From assembly GCA_963845485.1 (NCBI GenBank), contig CAWJSI010000014.1:186001-250000 (forward strand): a stretch of 64,000 bases of DNA, read 5' to 3'. Position numbers and translations under genes: made by a program. Positions 34,785 to 43,768 of this stretch are shown here, piece by piece (position 1 is the stretch's first letter; each line of letters starts with the position of its first letter). The notes under the pieces were generated by a model. It saw only the letters and a program-made list of their open reading frames with translations, did not search any database and was not told the origin of the DNA. Source of the DNA: Bog-756 sp963845485. GTDB lineage: Bacteria; Actinomycetota; Acidimicrobiia; Acidimicrobiales; RAAP-2.

Positions 34785-35675
34785 TCAATGGCGTGGGTAT
34801 ACATCGGACGGTGAATTCGGCGCAAAGGGGACCGGTTCGGAAGCTTGAGGAGGTTTGGCCCCGGCCAGGAGGACGACACCCGTTAGGGCCACGGCAAGAC
34901 CGACGAGCGCCGGGGCCAGCCTGTTGCTCCCGTTGGACAGTTTCTCTCCAAAAACGGTGATTCCGAGGACGACGCTGACAAACAAGGTCACGGCATTACT
35001 CGACGCTATGGCAGGGGCGAGAAGCCCGGTCTTGAGGGCTGACTGCTGGAGTATGAAACCAACGACGGCGGTGGCCACCAGGGCGTAGATCTCCCAGCTG
35101 GAGAAAAGGTCTCCGATGCCGTGTCCGATGATCGTCATGAACTCCTTGGTCACCGTGGCCTGCAGAGCGAAACCCACCCCCGCGGCTGACCCGAACAGCA
35201 GCGCCTTCGATGCTCCACTCCTGGCGCGCCCCAGTTTGACCAGTGCGACGACGATTACTGTCCCGAAGGCTCCCGCACTCAACCAGGCGGCAGGAGGGGG
35301 ATGGGAGATCCCCTTCTGAGGAGAACCGACAGACAGGAAGAGGACGACTCCGACGACGATGGCCACCGCCCCGATGATCACCCGTCGGCTGATCTGCTGG
35401 TCCGTGAAATGGGCACCGAGCGGTAGGGCAATGACGAGGCTCGTTGCGGTGAGTGATTGGACGACAACCAGTGAACCACGGTCAAGGGCAGCGGCTTGGA
35501 GGACCCATCCCATTGCCTGAAGGCCGCCGCCGGCCAGCCACACCGGACGTTTCAGAATTTGGACCAAGAATCGAGGATCATCGCCTCCAGCTGGCGCCTC
35601 GAGCGTACCCTTCTGTTGCAAAACGCTGCCCATGGCAAAGGCCGATGCGGCAAGAAGTGCCAAGAAGACGGTCAT
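34785..35675 (-). CDS. DMT-superfamily transporter (EamA/NIPA-like)
   Basis: A 296-residue membrane protein with about nine to ten hydrophobic helices arranged as two related halves. AASAFAMGSVLQQKGTLEAP at the N-terminus and LVVVQSLTATSLVIALPLGA resemble NIPA-like/EamA permeases. Substrate unknown. It is upstream of the GH15 gene on the same strand (67-base gap) and may be cotranscribed. Confidence 0.78.
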   Translation of the reverse strand: MTVFLALLAASAFAMGSVLQQKGTLEAPAGGDDPRFLVQILKRPVWLAGGGLQAMGWVLQAAALDRGSLVVVQSLTATSLVIALPLGAHFTDQQISRRVIIGAVAIVVGVVLFLSVGSPQKGISHPPPAAWLSAGAFGTVIVVALVKLGRARSGASKALLFGSAAGVGFALQATVTKEFMTIIGHGIGDLFSSWEIYALVATAVVGFILQQSALKTGLLAPAIASSNAVTLFVSVVLGITVFGEKLSNGSNRLAPALVGLAVALTGVVLLAGAKPPQASEPVPFAPNSPSDVYPRH

Positions 35676-36011
35676 CAGGCCCGAATCCGATTCACGTCAC
35701 CCGCTGCCCTTCTTTGAGCATGAAGCTCAGATTGGTAATGCACGGCCAAGAAGTTGGGTTGGCTCACTCGATAACCGTTGACGCAATGCTACGTCTCGCT
35801 GCCTGCTCAAGTCTTCATAGAACGAATAAGTGATCAACTTCACGAGTCTCGGCGACCCGCATGGGGCAGCAAATCGATGGACGTGAGCCGAACCCCTGAT
35901 CGAGCAAGCCAGTTGGAATCGATGCAGACTGATTCAGGCGCTACCTTGGCCACCTCGTGGTGCCCGAGGCTCAGTGGCGAAGACCGGAGAACACATGGTT
36001 GTGGCGGCTCG

Positions 36012-37778
36012 ATGACCGTAGATGACAGAGCGACCCGCCCACCCGGTCGTTGGCGCCTAGTCCCCATGGTCGGATGGGCCCGCTCGTACGATCGTCGTTG
36101 GTTGAGGGGCGATCTCATCGCTGGGATTGCTGTAGCAGCACTCATTGTTCCGAAGAACCTCGGTTACGCCGCCATAGCGGGAATTCCAGTTGAGAACGGG
36201 CTCTACGCGGCCGCAGCCGGCGCGATCCTTTATGCCGTATTCGGAACGAGCCGCCAGATCTCGACTGGACCCAGTTCGGGATTAGCTGCGGTGGCGGCGA
36301 GTGCCGTCGTGGCGGCGAAAGTCACCGGCGCTCAGGACGTCGCATCATTTGTGGCGACCATTACCCTCGCCTCCGGAGTCCTCTTTCTCCTCCTTGCGGT
36401 TTTCAAAATGGGATGGATCGCCCAGTTCCTCTCTCGCGCCGTAGTCACCGGCTTCCTTTTCGGGGCCGCGATCGACGTGGTCATCGGTGAGTTACCCAAG
36501 CTGACAGGGACTGATGTGAACGGCTCGAATCCGATCCAGGAACTGCGTTCATGGATCGGCTCCTTGGGATCCACCAGTCTGGCGACTCTGCTTGTCGGTG
36601 GGGTCTCTCTTGTTGTTATCTTCGGGCTGAGAGCCATTGCTCCGAAGATTCCGGGAGCCCTCGTGCTCGTTGTAGGGGGCCTCTTGGCCTCCTGGGCCTT
36701 CAACCTCGGCTCCCATGGGGTAGCTCTGGTGGGAACGGTGCCTAGGGGACTGCCGAGTTTGGCTCTTCCCAAGTGGCAGCAAGTGGGAGACCATGCAAGC
36801 ACGATCGCCCTGGCTGCCGTAGCACTGGTGCTCATCGGGTTCTCGCAGACAGCCGGCGACTCCCGATCATTCGCGGCCAAGCATCGGTATCGCATCGACA
36901 TCAACCAGGAATCAGTTGCCCAAGGAATGTCCAACGTCGGTGCCGGACTCTTCCAGGGGATGCCTGTCTCAACGAGCCTGTCTGCGAGCTCGCTCAATGA
37001 TCACTCAGGTGCCCGAACCGGCCTCGCCTCGCTCACATCCGGGGCGATTGTCTTGCTGACGCTCCTGATCCTGGCACCCGTCTTCTCGAAACTGCCCAAA
37101 CCTGTGCTCGCCGCATTGATCATCGAAGCCGTGGTCATGGGGATGATGGACGTTCCCGAAATGCGTCGGCTCGCAAGAGTGCAGCGATTCGACTTCTGGA
37201 TCGCCGTCGCTGCCATCGCCGGGACCCTCGTATTCGGCGTGCTCGCCGGGGTGATCATCGGGATCGGTCTCTCACTTGTCTGGCTGATTTCGGTTGCGAC
37301 CCGGCCCTCAATGCCACTGTTGGGTCGGGAGCCAGGAACGCAGGTGTTCAGAGAACTCGAAGCGCATCCGACCGACGAGCAGGTTCCGGGGGTTGTTGTT
37401 CTTCGGCTGGACGGCGGCCTGTTCTTTGCAACGTCCGATGCTCTCGAGGACAGGGTCCGCGAGGTCGCGCTATCCACGCCTGACATCACTGGAATCGTGC
37501 TCGATTGCGAGGGCATCGACTTCATTGATTCGCAGGGATCGGCGAAGATGGGCGAGATCCTGGAACTTACCCAACATGCGGGGGTGGCGCTACGGCTTGC
37601 CCGTATGAAACCACCCGTCCAGGAGGTACTCAGACGGGACGGATTTCTGGAAGCCATCGGTGAAGACAGAACACACGGGAACGTGTATCGGGCCGTCGAG
37701 GCACAGGCGATTGATGCTGAAGAGTCAGCTTCGCAGCCACGAGGGCGCGCGGCCGGTGATGGATCTGAGTGCTCATGA
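36012..37778 (+). CDS. SulP-family anion transporter with STAS domain
   Basis: A 588-residue transporter. The membrane part starts SYDRRWLRGDLIAGIAVAALIVPKNLGYAAIAGIP, the SulP signature region, with about 11-12 helices to residue 430. A cytoplasmic STAS domain follows (about 455-570: GVVVLRLDGGLFFATSDAL, GIVLDCEGIDFIDSQGSAKM). Family members carry sulfate, bicarbonate or other anions. ATG 36012 gives the normal N-terminus; the frame open from 35778 is unlikely coding. A remnant of an MFS transporter begins about 60 bases after the stop. Confidence 0.9.
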   Translation: MTVDDRATRPPGRWRLVPMVGWARSYDRRWLRGDLIAGIAVAALIVPKNLGYAAIAGIPVENGLYAAAAGAILYAVFGTSRQISTGPSSGLAAVAASAVVAAKVTGAQDVASFVATITLASGVLFLLLAVFKMGWIAQFLSRAVVTGFLFGAAIDVVIGELPKLTGTDVNGSNPIQELRSWIGSLGSTSLATLLVGGVSLVVIFGLRAIAPKIPGALVLVVGGLLASWAFNLGSHGVALVGTVPRGLPSLALPKWQQVGDHASTIALAAVALVLIGFSQTAGDSRSFAAKHRYRIDINQESVAQGMSNVGAGLFQGMPVSTSLSASSLNDHSGARTGLASLTSGAIVLLTLLILAPVFSKLPKPVLAALIIEAVVMGMMDVPEMRRLARVQRFDFWIAVAAIAGTLVFGVLAGVIIGIGLSLVWLISVATRPSMPLLGREPGTQVFRELEAHPTDEQVPGVVVLRLDGGLFFATSDALEDRVREVALSTPDITGIVLDCEGIDFIDSQGSAKMGEILELTQHAGVALRLARMKPPVQEVLRRDGFLEAIGEDRTHGNVYRAVEAQAIDAEESASQPRGRAAGDGSECS

Positions 37779-37839
37779 GCTACGTCACTGGTCCTTCCGT
37801 AGAGGTAGCAGACCAGGGAAGTCCGGCCGCAAGGCGGGC

Positions 37840-38442
37840 AAGTGGCGGGCGGCTCAAATCGTGATGGCCGGCTTCGCCCTGAGCACTATCGGAATGGCTG
37901 CCATCATCCCTCTAGTGCCGAGGGTGGATTCCGGGTGGTACCTGGTGATCCCACTGCTGATTGCCGGCTCGGGCCTGGGCATGCTGGTCTCCCAACTCAA
38001 CAATTTCACGCTCGCCCCAATAGCGGAAGACAGAGTTAGTGAGGCTGCTGGCGTGAATTCTGCTGCCGGTTCGTTCGGGCTGTCTTTCGGGCTCGCTATG
38101 GCCGGCGGAATCATGCTCTGGGCTCTCGCCCTGAGCTTCGCCCACATGACCGAAGCCAGCTCTGTGATACCGCCTGCTCAACAACAGCAGATTTCCGCCG
38201 AGCTCGAACACGATGCGGAGATCATGAGCAATACATAGCTTCAGCAGCAGATCACCGGCGAGCCAAAGGTGGTTGAGGATGAGGTGCTGCTCATCAACAC
38301 CCGGGCCCGAAACCTCTCTCTGCAAGTCGCGCTACTAATACCGGCCATCGCGTCTCTGCTGGGCCTGGCAAATTCGCTTCGCATGCTTCGGCTCCCGGAT
38401 GTCCCGCCGAGGTCGGACCTCGATGGGGTTGGTCTTGGATAG
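37840..38442 (+). pseudogene. truncated and interrupted MFS (DHA2-type) transporter
   Basis: The frame resembles the C-terminal third of a 14-helix MFS exporter, from KWRAAQIVMAGFAL through VSQLNNFTLAPI, AAGVNSAAGSFGLSFGL and EHDAEIMSNT. A TAG at 38236-38238 then interrupts it where homologues have glutamine, and similarity continues in frame (LINTRARN, LQVALLIPAI, SLRMLRLPD) to TAG 38440-38442. The first 350 or so residues are missing; upstream sequence is the end of the SulP gene. A start at 37660 or later would make at most a nonfunctional fragment. Confidence 0.85.
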
Positions 38443-38760
38443 CTGGGCTGACGCGGTAAATCCGCTCTGTGAACCCTCTCTTGAGAGAAGGCCGAAGCTG
38501 CTTGTGCTGAGGCTCTGGGCCAGCTCCTACGGAAGATCGTTTAGCTCACCTTCGCCACGAGGCCGCCGCGAACGTCCGCTGGTCGCGAGATTCCGATCCT
38601 CGGTTGTAGGAGCAAAGAGCACACCGGTAGCGGGACGGCCGACGGTGCAAACGCTGGGGGCTGCGGGACGATCAGTTCACACAGTTAGTAGTCGTCCTGA
38701 GCTGTAGCTTGTATATCAATAGAGCTAAGAGAACCACAGGAACCCGAGAAAGGGAGACCC
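38443..38760. other. 318-base gap
   Basis: Only unconvincing frames are present. The last 60 bases are AT-richer and hold the ribosome site AAAGGGAGA of the next gene, so a promoter probably lies at about 38700-38740. Confidence 0.4.
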
Positions 38761-39297
38761 ATGCCCGTCGACACATTCATTGCCTATTCCGCTATTTACC
38801 CCAACGTTCAGGACGCCCTTGCCGACTATGACGCCGTTCACGCCCTGCACAGCGAGTCCGGATTGATCGACGCCTACGACGCAGCTGTTGTGGAGCGCAA
38901 AGCCGACGGCAAGGTCAAGATCGTGAAGAAACACGAGACACCAACGAGGGTGGGTGGGGTTGCTGGAGCCGGGGTGGGTCTGGCCACGGGACTGGTCATA
39001 GCGTTATTCCCTGCCGCGGTCATCGGCGGAGGACTTCTTCTGGCCACCGGAGGCGGCGGTGCGGTACTAGGTGCCCTGGCCGGCCACGCCGCCGCCGGCA
39101 TGAGCCGAAACGACCTCAAGGAACTGGGTGAGGGCCTGGACAGTGGGCAAGCCGGCCTTGTCGTTGTCGCGGTGTCTGACATCGGCTCCAAGATTGAGAA
39201 GGCGATGACGAAGGCCGAAAAGATCCAGACCAAGGAGTTGAAGGCCGATCAAAAAGCCATCGAAGCAGATGCCAAGGACGCTGATCAATCGAAGTGA
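38761..39297 (+). CDS. DUF1269-type membrane protein
   Basis: A 178-residue protein resembling DUF1269 stress-associated membrane proteins. An alpha/beta N-terminal part (FIAYSAIYPNVQDALADYDAVHALH) is followed by a glycine-rich hydrophobic hairpin (about 60-115, VGGVAGAGVGLATGLVIAL and GGGLLLATGGGGAVLGALAG). The end is a charged Lys/Asp/Glu coiled tail. AAAGGGAGA precedes the ATG. It probably sits in the membrane; no biochemical role is established. Confidence 0.75.
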   Translation: MPVDTFIAYSAIYPNVQDALADYDAVHALHSESGLIDAYDAAVVERKADGKVKIVKKHETPTRVGGVAGAGVGLATGLVIALFPAAVIGGGLLLATGGGGAVLGALAGHAAAGMSRNDLKELGEGLDSGQAGLVVVAVSDIGSKIEKAMTKAEKIQTKELKADQKAIEADAKDADQSK

Positions 39298-39379
39298 CTC
39301 TGGGCCGTTCGACCCGAATACCTTTTGGACAACCTAGCCACCCAGGCAAGCCATCATGACCAAGGAAGCATTTGCGCAC

Positions 39380-40138
39380 TTAGTCATGGAGGTCCATGCC
39401 CTCCGATGAGGTAGAAGGGGCGCCTGAGTAGCCAAACGTCTCTGTAGCTTCCCGCGACGGGGGTGCCGAAACACGATGAAGTGGGAGGCTGCACCCGAAA
39501 AGCGCGCCGATGCTTACCAGCCACGCGGCAACCACGATCAAGCTGGCAAACACATCAGTCGTCCAGTGGACACCAAGCTCGATCCGTGAGAACCCTATTG
39601 CCAGCACTCCGAGTACGGACATAACCACGCCCACAACGCGGGCAGCCCGAGATGAGGTGAGAACGGACCAGACATAGCCGAAGGTGGCAAAGACGATCAC
39701 TGCGTTCGCTGCATGTCCAGAGGGAAACGAGCCTCCGTGAGCAGAGACCAACCAGAGAACCTTCGGCGGCCGTTGGCGATCGACCAATGCCTTGACAAGA
39801 TTGACTGCGGCCACCTCGCCCAGCCAGCCTGCAATGGCCAGGATTACAACAGCCAAAGGCAGTCTGTGGCGGACCACCAAAATCAGGAGGAGCCCACCAG
39901 CTGCGGTTACTGCAATCCAAGAACCCCCCCATGTAGCCACTTTCATGATCGCATCCAGCGCGTGGGAGCGATGGGCTACGACCCAAGAAGTGGCGTGATG
40001 ATCGAACCGTTCGATTACTGCCCAGTGTGTGGCGACGTCTCCGGCGCCTACCAACACGCCGGTCAGTCCCGTCCAAGTAGCGACAAGGATCAGAACACGG
40101 CTAGCGATGGCCCGGTGCGCCGGAGGATCCGATGCCAC
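39380..40138 (-). CDS. PAP2-family phosphatase
   Basis: A 252-residue membrane phosphatase with the three PAP2 motifs in order: KALVDRQRP, PSGHA and SRIELGVHWTTD. About six membrane helices surround them. Such enzymes remove phosphate from phosphatidic acid, undecaprenyl pyrophosphate or related lipids at the outer face of the membrane. The start is GTG 40138, with a weak ribosome site. Confidence 0.9.
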   Translation of the reverse strand: MASDPPAHRAIASRVLILVATWTGLTGVLVGAGDVATHWAVIERFDHHATSWVVAHRSHALDAIMKVATWGGSWIAVTAAGGLLLILVVRHRLPLAVVILAIAGWLGEVAAVNLVKALVDRQRPPKVLWLVSAHGGSFPSGHAANAVIVFATFGYVWSVLTSSRAARVVGVVMSVLGVLAIGFSRIELGVHWTTDVFASLIVVAAWLVSIGALFGCSLPLHRVSAPPSREATETFGYSGAPSTSSEGMDLHD

Positions 40139-40426
40139 GCAGACACGCTATCGGAGCCGCTAGGACGGTCCGCTAGAGCCGAACACCCCTGATTCACCAC
40201 CGGGCGGGATCAACTCGACTTGAGGGCCATCAGGCCCCGCCGCTCGAGCCGGCTGCTCTCTTACGTCCAGATCCGGGTCGGGCCTGTCGGACACTGGCGT
40301 CGCAACGATGGACCTCGCGAGCAAGCTTGAGTTCCAAATTCATTCGCAGGAGCCGTGAACACCGATGGCAAAGTTCAACCACCTCAAGCTCCGTCGAGCT
40401 ACGGGTGGATCTGACTCCACCTCTGC
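40139..40426. other. 288-base gap between PAP2 and PPK2 genes
   Basis: Both flanking genes are on the minus strand, so this holds the PAP2 upstream region. A 28-codon plus-strand frame (ATG 40365, AGGAG upstream at about 40347) exists but is too short and unlike anything known to call. Confidence 0.35.
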
Positions 40427-41296
40427 TCAGTACGGAGTTGGGATGTGGTGAAGTGGGGCGTTCGACTCCTGGTAGTCGCCGGGCTCTTGACGATCTGGAA
40501 GTTCGACGTCACGCCGATCGAGCCGCTCATAGGGGATCCTGTCGATGAGGTGTGAGATGACATTGAGCCGGGCCCTCTTCTTGTCATCGGAGTTCACAAC
40601 CCACCAAGGCGCCCACGCCGTGTCGGTGGCGGCGAACATTTGGTCACGCGCTCGCGAGTAGTCGAACCACCGTCGGTAGGAGAGAAGGTCCATCTCCGAT
40701 AGCTTCCAGACCTTGCGGGGATCGTCGATCCGGCTTTGCAACCGACGAGTCTGCTCCTCGGGACTGACCTCCAGCCAGTACTTGATCAGTAAAATCCCTG
40801 AATCGACCATGGCTTTCTCCACTCCGGGAGCCAACTCCAAGAAGCGCTTGGTCTCCTCCGCAGTGCAGAATCCCATAACTCTTTCGACTCCGGCCCGGTT
40901 GTACCAACTGCGGTCGAAGATCACCACCTCACCTGCCGCCGGAAAGTATGAGAGGTATCGTTGAATGTACATCTGAGACTTCTCTCGGCGAGTTGGTGCG
41001 GGTAGGGCGACAACGCGAAACACCCTTGGACTCACGCGCTCAGTGACGGCCTTAATCGTCCCACCCTTGCCGGCAGTGTCCCGGCCCTCGAAGACGATGC
41101 ATATCTTTGCCCCGGAATCCTTTACCCACTTCTGCACGGCAACTAATTCGCCGTGCAGCGTTCGGAGTTCGTGCTCATACTCCTTGCGCTTCATCTTGCG
41201 GTTCTCGTGGGAGCTAGGTTCGTTCGTTGGTTCTGAGTGCACAGAGTGATCGCCGTCGCCCTTCCCCGTCATCTTCTTGCTCATCTTCTTTGCCAA
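40427..41296 (-). CDS. ppk2: polyphosphate kinase 2
   Basis: A 289-residue PPK2-family kinase that transfers phosphate between polyphosphate and nucleoside (di)phosphates. Walker A is FEGRDTAGKGGTIKAV (71-79 core), then PTRREKSQMYIQRYLSYFP, the Walker B/lid segment VVIFDRSWYNRAGVERVMGFC and KYWLEVSPEEQTRRLQSR. The start is TTG 41296, or ATG 41284 within the Lys/Met-rich N-terminus. It lies among other stress-related genes; subclass (GDP or ADP preference) is not assigned. Confidence 0.93.
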   Translation of the reverse strand: MAKKMSKKMTGKGDGDHSVHSEPTNEPSSHENRKMKRKEYEHELRTLHGELVAVQKWVKDSGAKICIVFEGRDTAGKGGTIKAVTERVSPRVFRVVALPAPTRREKSQMYIQRYLSYFPAAGEVVIFDRSWYNRAGVERVMGFCTAEETKRFLELAPGVEKAMVDSGILLIKYWLEVSPEEQTRRLQSRIDDPRKVWKLSEMDLLSYRRWFDYSRARDQMFAATDTAWAPWWVVNSDDKKRARLNVISHLIDRIPYERLDRRDVELPDRQEPGDYQESNAPLHHIPTPY

Positions 41297-41693
41297 GGTG
41301 ACGCCCCCCGAGCGGACGCTTCAGCAGCATGGGAGCTGAGTTGGAAGCGCCAGGTTGTTCTGATCTCTTTGATATAAGTCTGCCAGGTCGGGGCCGTTGG
41401 GAACCCCGCCTTTCTGGAGATGCTTGCACTCTCTGTATCGGTGATCCCGTCCTTCGGGTTGAGGTGTGCTTGGGGCGCCTTGCCATCTGAGCGCAGGACA
41501 GCCCGTGCTGGAGAACCTACGATCGCTCGTCAAGGTTGGCCTGTCCTCCGCCCGCTGTCGCGACCTCGATCGTTGGACTCAGACGAACTCCTCCGCCAGA
41601 GTTCAGGGGGCGACATCGCCCCCTTAACTGACTGGACGTAGACAGGCCGCTGGGAAGGTCGGGCTCGCAGCGTCTTGCAACGCCGTCTCGACG
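41297..41693. other. 397-base gap with a perfect inverted repeat
   Basis: No convincing gene. It contains an 18-base inverted repeat, GGGGGCGA (41606-41613) and TCGCCCCC (41616-41623), about 70 bases beyond the stop of the SHOCT gene. No T-run follows on either strand, so it may be a weak terminator or a protein site. Confidence 0.4.
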
Positions 41694-42083
41694 TTACGCC
41701 AAGAGCTTTGCCTTCTGGTCGGCAAACTCGCTGTCGGTGAGCACGCCTTGGTCTCTGAGAGCGGCCAACTTGGACAACTCGTCTGCAGCCCCTGTGGTTG
41801 CAACCTCACGTACATGTGCATCGAATGCCTGCTGCTGTTGCGTGGCATCGTGGACAGCCCGCTCCTGCATCTTTCCGCCCCGTGCGATCAGGTAGACGAA
41901 GACCCCCAGGAATGGGAGGACGATCACGAAGATGACCCACAAAGCCTTAGCCCAGCCACCGATGTCTCTGCTCCGGAAGATGTCGCCGAAGACTACGACG
42001 AGGAGCCAGATCCAGATGACAAACAAGAAGATCTCGAGCATCGTCCAGAAGAAGTCTGCGAGCGGATACGTATAGGCAAGCAC
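41694..42083 (-). CDS. PLDc_N/SHOCT small membrane protein
   Basis: A 129-residue protein. Two helices (about 12-32 and 46-66) form a phospholipase-D-nuclease N-terminal-like (PLDc_N) membrane unit with WAKALWVIFVIVLPFLGVFVYLI. A linker follows, then a C-terminal SHOCT motif, LSKLAALRDQGVLTDSEFADQKAKLLA. SHOCT modules occur at the ends of many small membrane proteins and are thought to mediate assembly. GTG 42083 follows GAAAGGA. Confidence 0.85.
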   Translation of the reverse strand: MLAYTYPLADFFWTMLEIFLFVIWIWLLVVVFGDIFRSRDIGGWAKALWVIFVIVLPFLGVFVYLIARGGKMQERAVHDATQQQQAFDAHVREVATTGAADELSKLAALRDQGVLTDSEFADQKAKLLA

Positions 42084-42189
42084 TAGGGATTCCTTTCGTA
42101 GAGGGACACAACATCTGAGGGCCGCACCCCTATTGGAGAACGCCCCGATTGGAGATCGAAAGTTTTCTGCTCGGGTGATCGGGGGCTAT

Positions 42190-42384
42190 TCACTCGATCG
42201 CACCTGAGGTGGGTGATCTGCCGAAGGGGTAGTCGGCCCATTCCCGTTCACAGGCTCGGCAGCGCCAACTCAGCTCGCCAGGATCCGTCGGCCCCAGCCG
42301 CAGGATCAGGTGGGGCACATCCGAGTCACCGCAAAGCGGGCATGCGCGGGGTGACGAAAGCTCGTCGTCGACTGGCATCGACAT
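42190..42384 (-). CDS. small zinc-ribbon-like protein
   Basis: About 64 residues with two CxxC pairs (CPLCGD and CRACERE) spaced like a zinc ribbon; hydrophobic residues between them (HLILRLGP) form a plausible strand. ATG 42384 (or 42378) avoids overlap with the DUF7144 gene that ends at 42398, and the longer frame from 42444 is rejected. The ribosome site is weak. Function unknown. Confidence 0.5.
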   Translation of the reverse strand: MSMPVDDELSSPRACPLCGDSDVPHLILRLGPTDPGELSWRCRACEREWADYPFGRSPTSGAIE

Positions 42385-42397
42385 TCGAGACGCTGGG

Positions 42398-42790
42398 TCA
42401 GCCGTCAACGAGTGCCGACCGGCCGCCATAGACCGCCAGGGCATAGATAACTAGAGCGGCAATGAAGATGTAGACGAACGACCACACTGGGTAGTACGGC
42501 ATCCACCAAATGGCGCTGATTCCGGCAATAGCCCCTGCGACGATGCCCACCCAGCGACCAATCTCGGATCCACTGGTCACCAGAAGGCCGCAGATGATCA
42601 AGATGGCGGCCACGGCCAGATCTATCCAGCCATAAGTCTTCAGCGTGTGACCGAAGATGGCCGCTTCGAGGTCGGAGGGAAGCACCCCGTGGTACCGAAA
42701 TGCCCAGATAGCATCAAAAACCTTCAGAACCCCACCAAAGATCAACATGATCCCTGCGAACAAAACCCAGCCCGTACCGCGCTCCGCCAT
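42398..42790 (-). CDS. DUF7144-like four-helix membrane protein
   Basis: A 130-residue membrane protein with four hydrophobic helices. It begins GWVLFAGIMLIFGGVLKVFDAIWAF and continues WIDLAVAAILIICGLLV and the aromatic-rich WWMPYYPVWSFVYIFIAALVIYAL. This pattern is common in actinobacterial stress-induced membrane proteins now grouped as DUF7144. AGGGGAC precedes ATG. The zinc-ribbon-like gene follows by 13 bases and may be in the same operon. Confidence 0.78.
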   Translation of the reverse strand: MAERGTGWVLFAGIMLIFGGVLKVFDAIWAFRYHGVLPSDLEAAIFGHTLKTYGWIDLAVAAILIICGLLVTSGSEIGRWVGIVAGAIAGISAIWWMPYYPVWSFVYIFIAALVIYALAVYGGRSALVDG

Positions 42791-42843
42791 GGAAGTCCCC
42801 TGTCTTTACAAAAGGAGGATGAAGCCATCCTGGGTGGAGTATT

Positions 42844-42859
42844 TGCCGAATGTTCGGCA
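42844..42859. promoter_or_regulatory. inverted repeat in the divergent DUF7144/SHOCT intergenic region
   Basis: TGCCGAA (42844-42850) and TTCGGCA (42853-42859) form perfect 7-base arms around TG. It lies 54 bases before the minus-strand gene and 155 bases before the plus-strand gene, a good position for a shared operator. It does not match the wider actinobacterial LexA box spacing. Confidence 0.4.
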
Positions 42860-43014
42860 GTGTCAACAGGTCGCGCGAACGTTGTAACAAAGGGTGTCAG
42901 CTCCGAGATGGTTGCTGCAAGCGGCCCGCGAAAAAGCCCTGGCGCTTTGGTCAATCCCAGATCTAGAGTGCTGCTGACAGCGGACTGGCCCTGTGGGTCA
43001 GAGGGGAGTTTCCC

Positions 43015-43266
43015 ATGGGGATGAGGCGACGGTCACGACGGCGAGGCCTTGTTGCTGGTGCGGTGGCAGGAGGGGCGATAGCTCATCACCGAGCCAACAA
43101 GCAGCAGTCTCAAGAACAGTACGACGACAACTCGTACGCACCAACGCCAGCGCCGGCACCAGCGGACGCTGCCGATCAGATCGAGCATCTCGCGCAGCTT
43201 CACTCATCGGGTGTGCTGACCGACGAAGAGTTCACCGCGGCTAAGGCCCAAGTCCTCGCGTCCTAG
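43015..43266 (+). CDS. short SHOCT-domain protein
   Basis: An 83-residue protein. A basic start (MGMRRRSRRR) and a short Ala/Gly-rich hydrophobic stretch come first, then a Gln/Pro-rich linker and a C-terminal SHOCT motif, IEHLAQLHSSGVLTDEEFTAAKAQVLA. GAGGGGAG precedes ATG. It is the second SHOCT protein within 1.5 kb; both may respond to the same stress. Confidence 0.82.
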   Translation: MGMRRRSRRRGLVAGAVAGGAIAHHRANKQQSQEQYDDNSYAPTPAPAPADAADQIEHLAQLHSSGVLTDEEFTAAKAQVLAS

Positions 43267-43341
43267 TAGTTCTGACTCCTCTGGCTGTCCTGAGGGCCGA
43301 CAGGTCTAGAGCTGGCGAAAACAACAGAAATTGGGTGTCTG

Positions 43342-43761
43342 ATGTCTGAATCTCGCAAAGACGTACTCCTCAAGGCTCTGGAGGCCGAGGTGGGCGGTGC
43401 CGAGTCCATTGATTTGGCCAAGCTCTTCACTGATGATGTCGTGGGATGGTCGCCGTACGCATCTATCTCAGGACTCCCTGCACTCGCTGCGCTTTCGGCG
43501 CTCCGTGAAATTGCTTTTTCCAACGTAGTGATCATGTTCCGTGGACTCGATGAGGTCGGCAACCGTGCGTACGCTGAATGGCTCATCGAAGCTGACCACA
43601 CCGGCCCCTTAGTCTTGAGCGAAGATGCCGAACTAGGGCCGACGGGGCGGCGTATCCGCCTGCCCGGCGTCACTGTCGCCGACTTCCAAGGGGGAAAGAT
43701 CAAGTCGTACCGGACCTACTTTGATGACGTCTCCATGATCGAACAGATCGTCGACGTCTGA
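43342..43761 (+). CDS. SnoaL/NTF2-like protein
   Basis: A 139-residue cone-shaped alpha+beta fold protein. LFTDDVVGWSPYASISGLPAL is the typical first half, and VTVADFQGGKIKSYRTYFDD the typical final strands of SnoaL-like NTF2 proteins. No catalytic His-Asp set is obvious. The stop is 7 bases before the GNAT gene, so they are probably cotranscribed. Confidence 0.75.
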   Translation: MSESRKDVLLKALEAEVGGAESIDLAKLFTDDVVGWSPYASISGLPALAALSALREIAFSNVVIMFRGLDEVGNRAYAEWLIEADHTGPLVLSEDAELGPTGRRIRLPGVTVADFQGGKIKSYRTYFDDVSMIEQIVDV

Positions 43762-43768
43762 CCGACAG

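Noticed and set aside
40365..40451. 28-codon plus-strand frame with AGGAG upstream
   Set aside because: It overlaps the end of ppk2 on the other strand and shows no similarity or composition support.
42844..42859. LexA/SOS box reading of the palindrome
   Set aside because: Actinobacterial LexA boxes need GAAC and GTTC with a four-base centre; here the arms are GAA-TG-TTC, so spacing is wrong.
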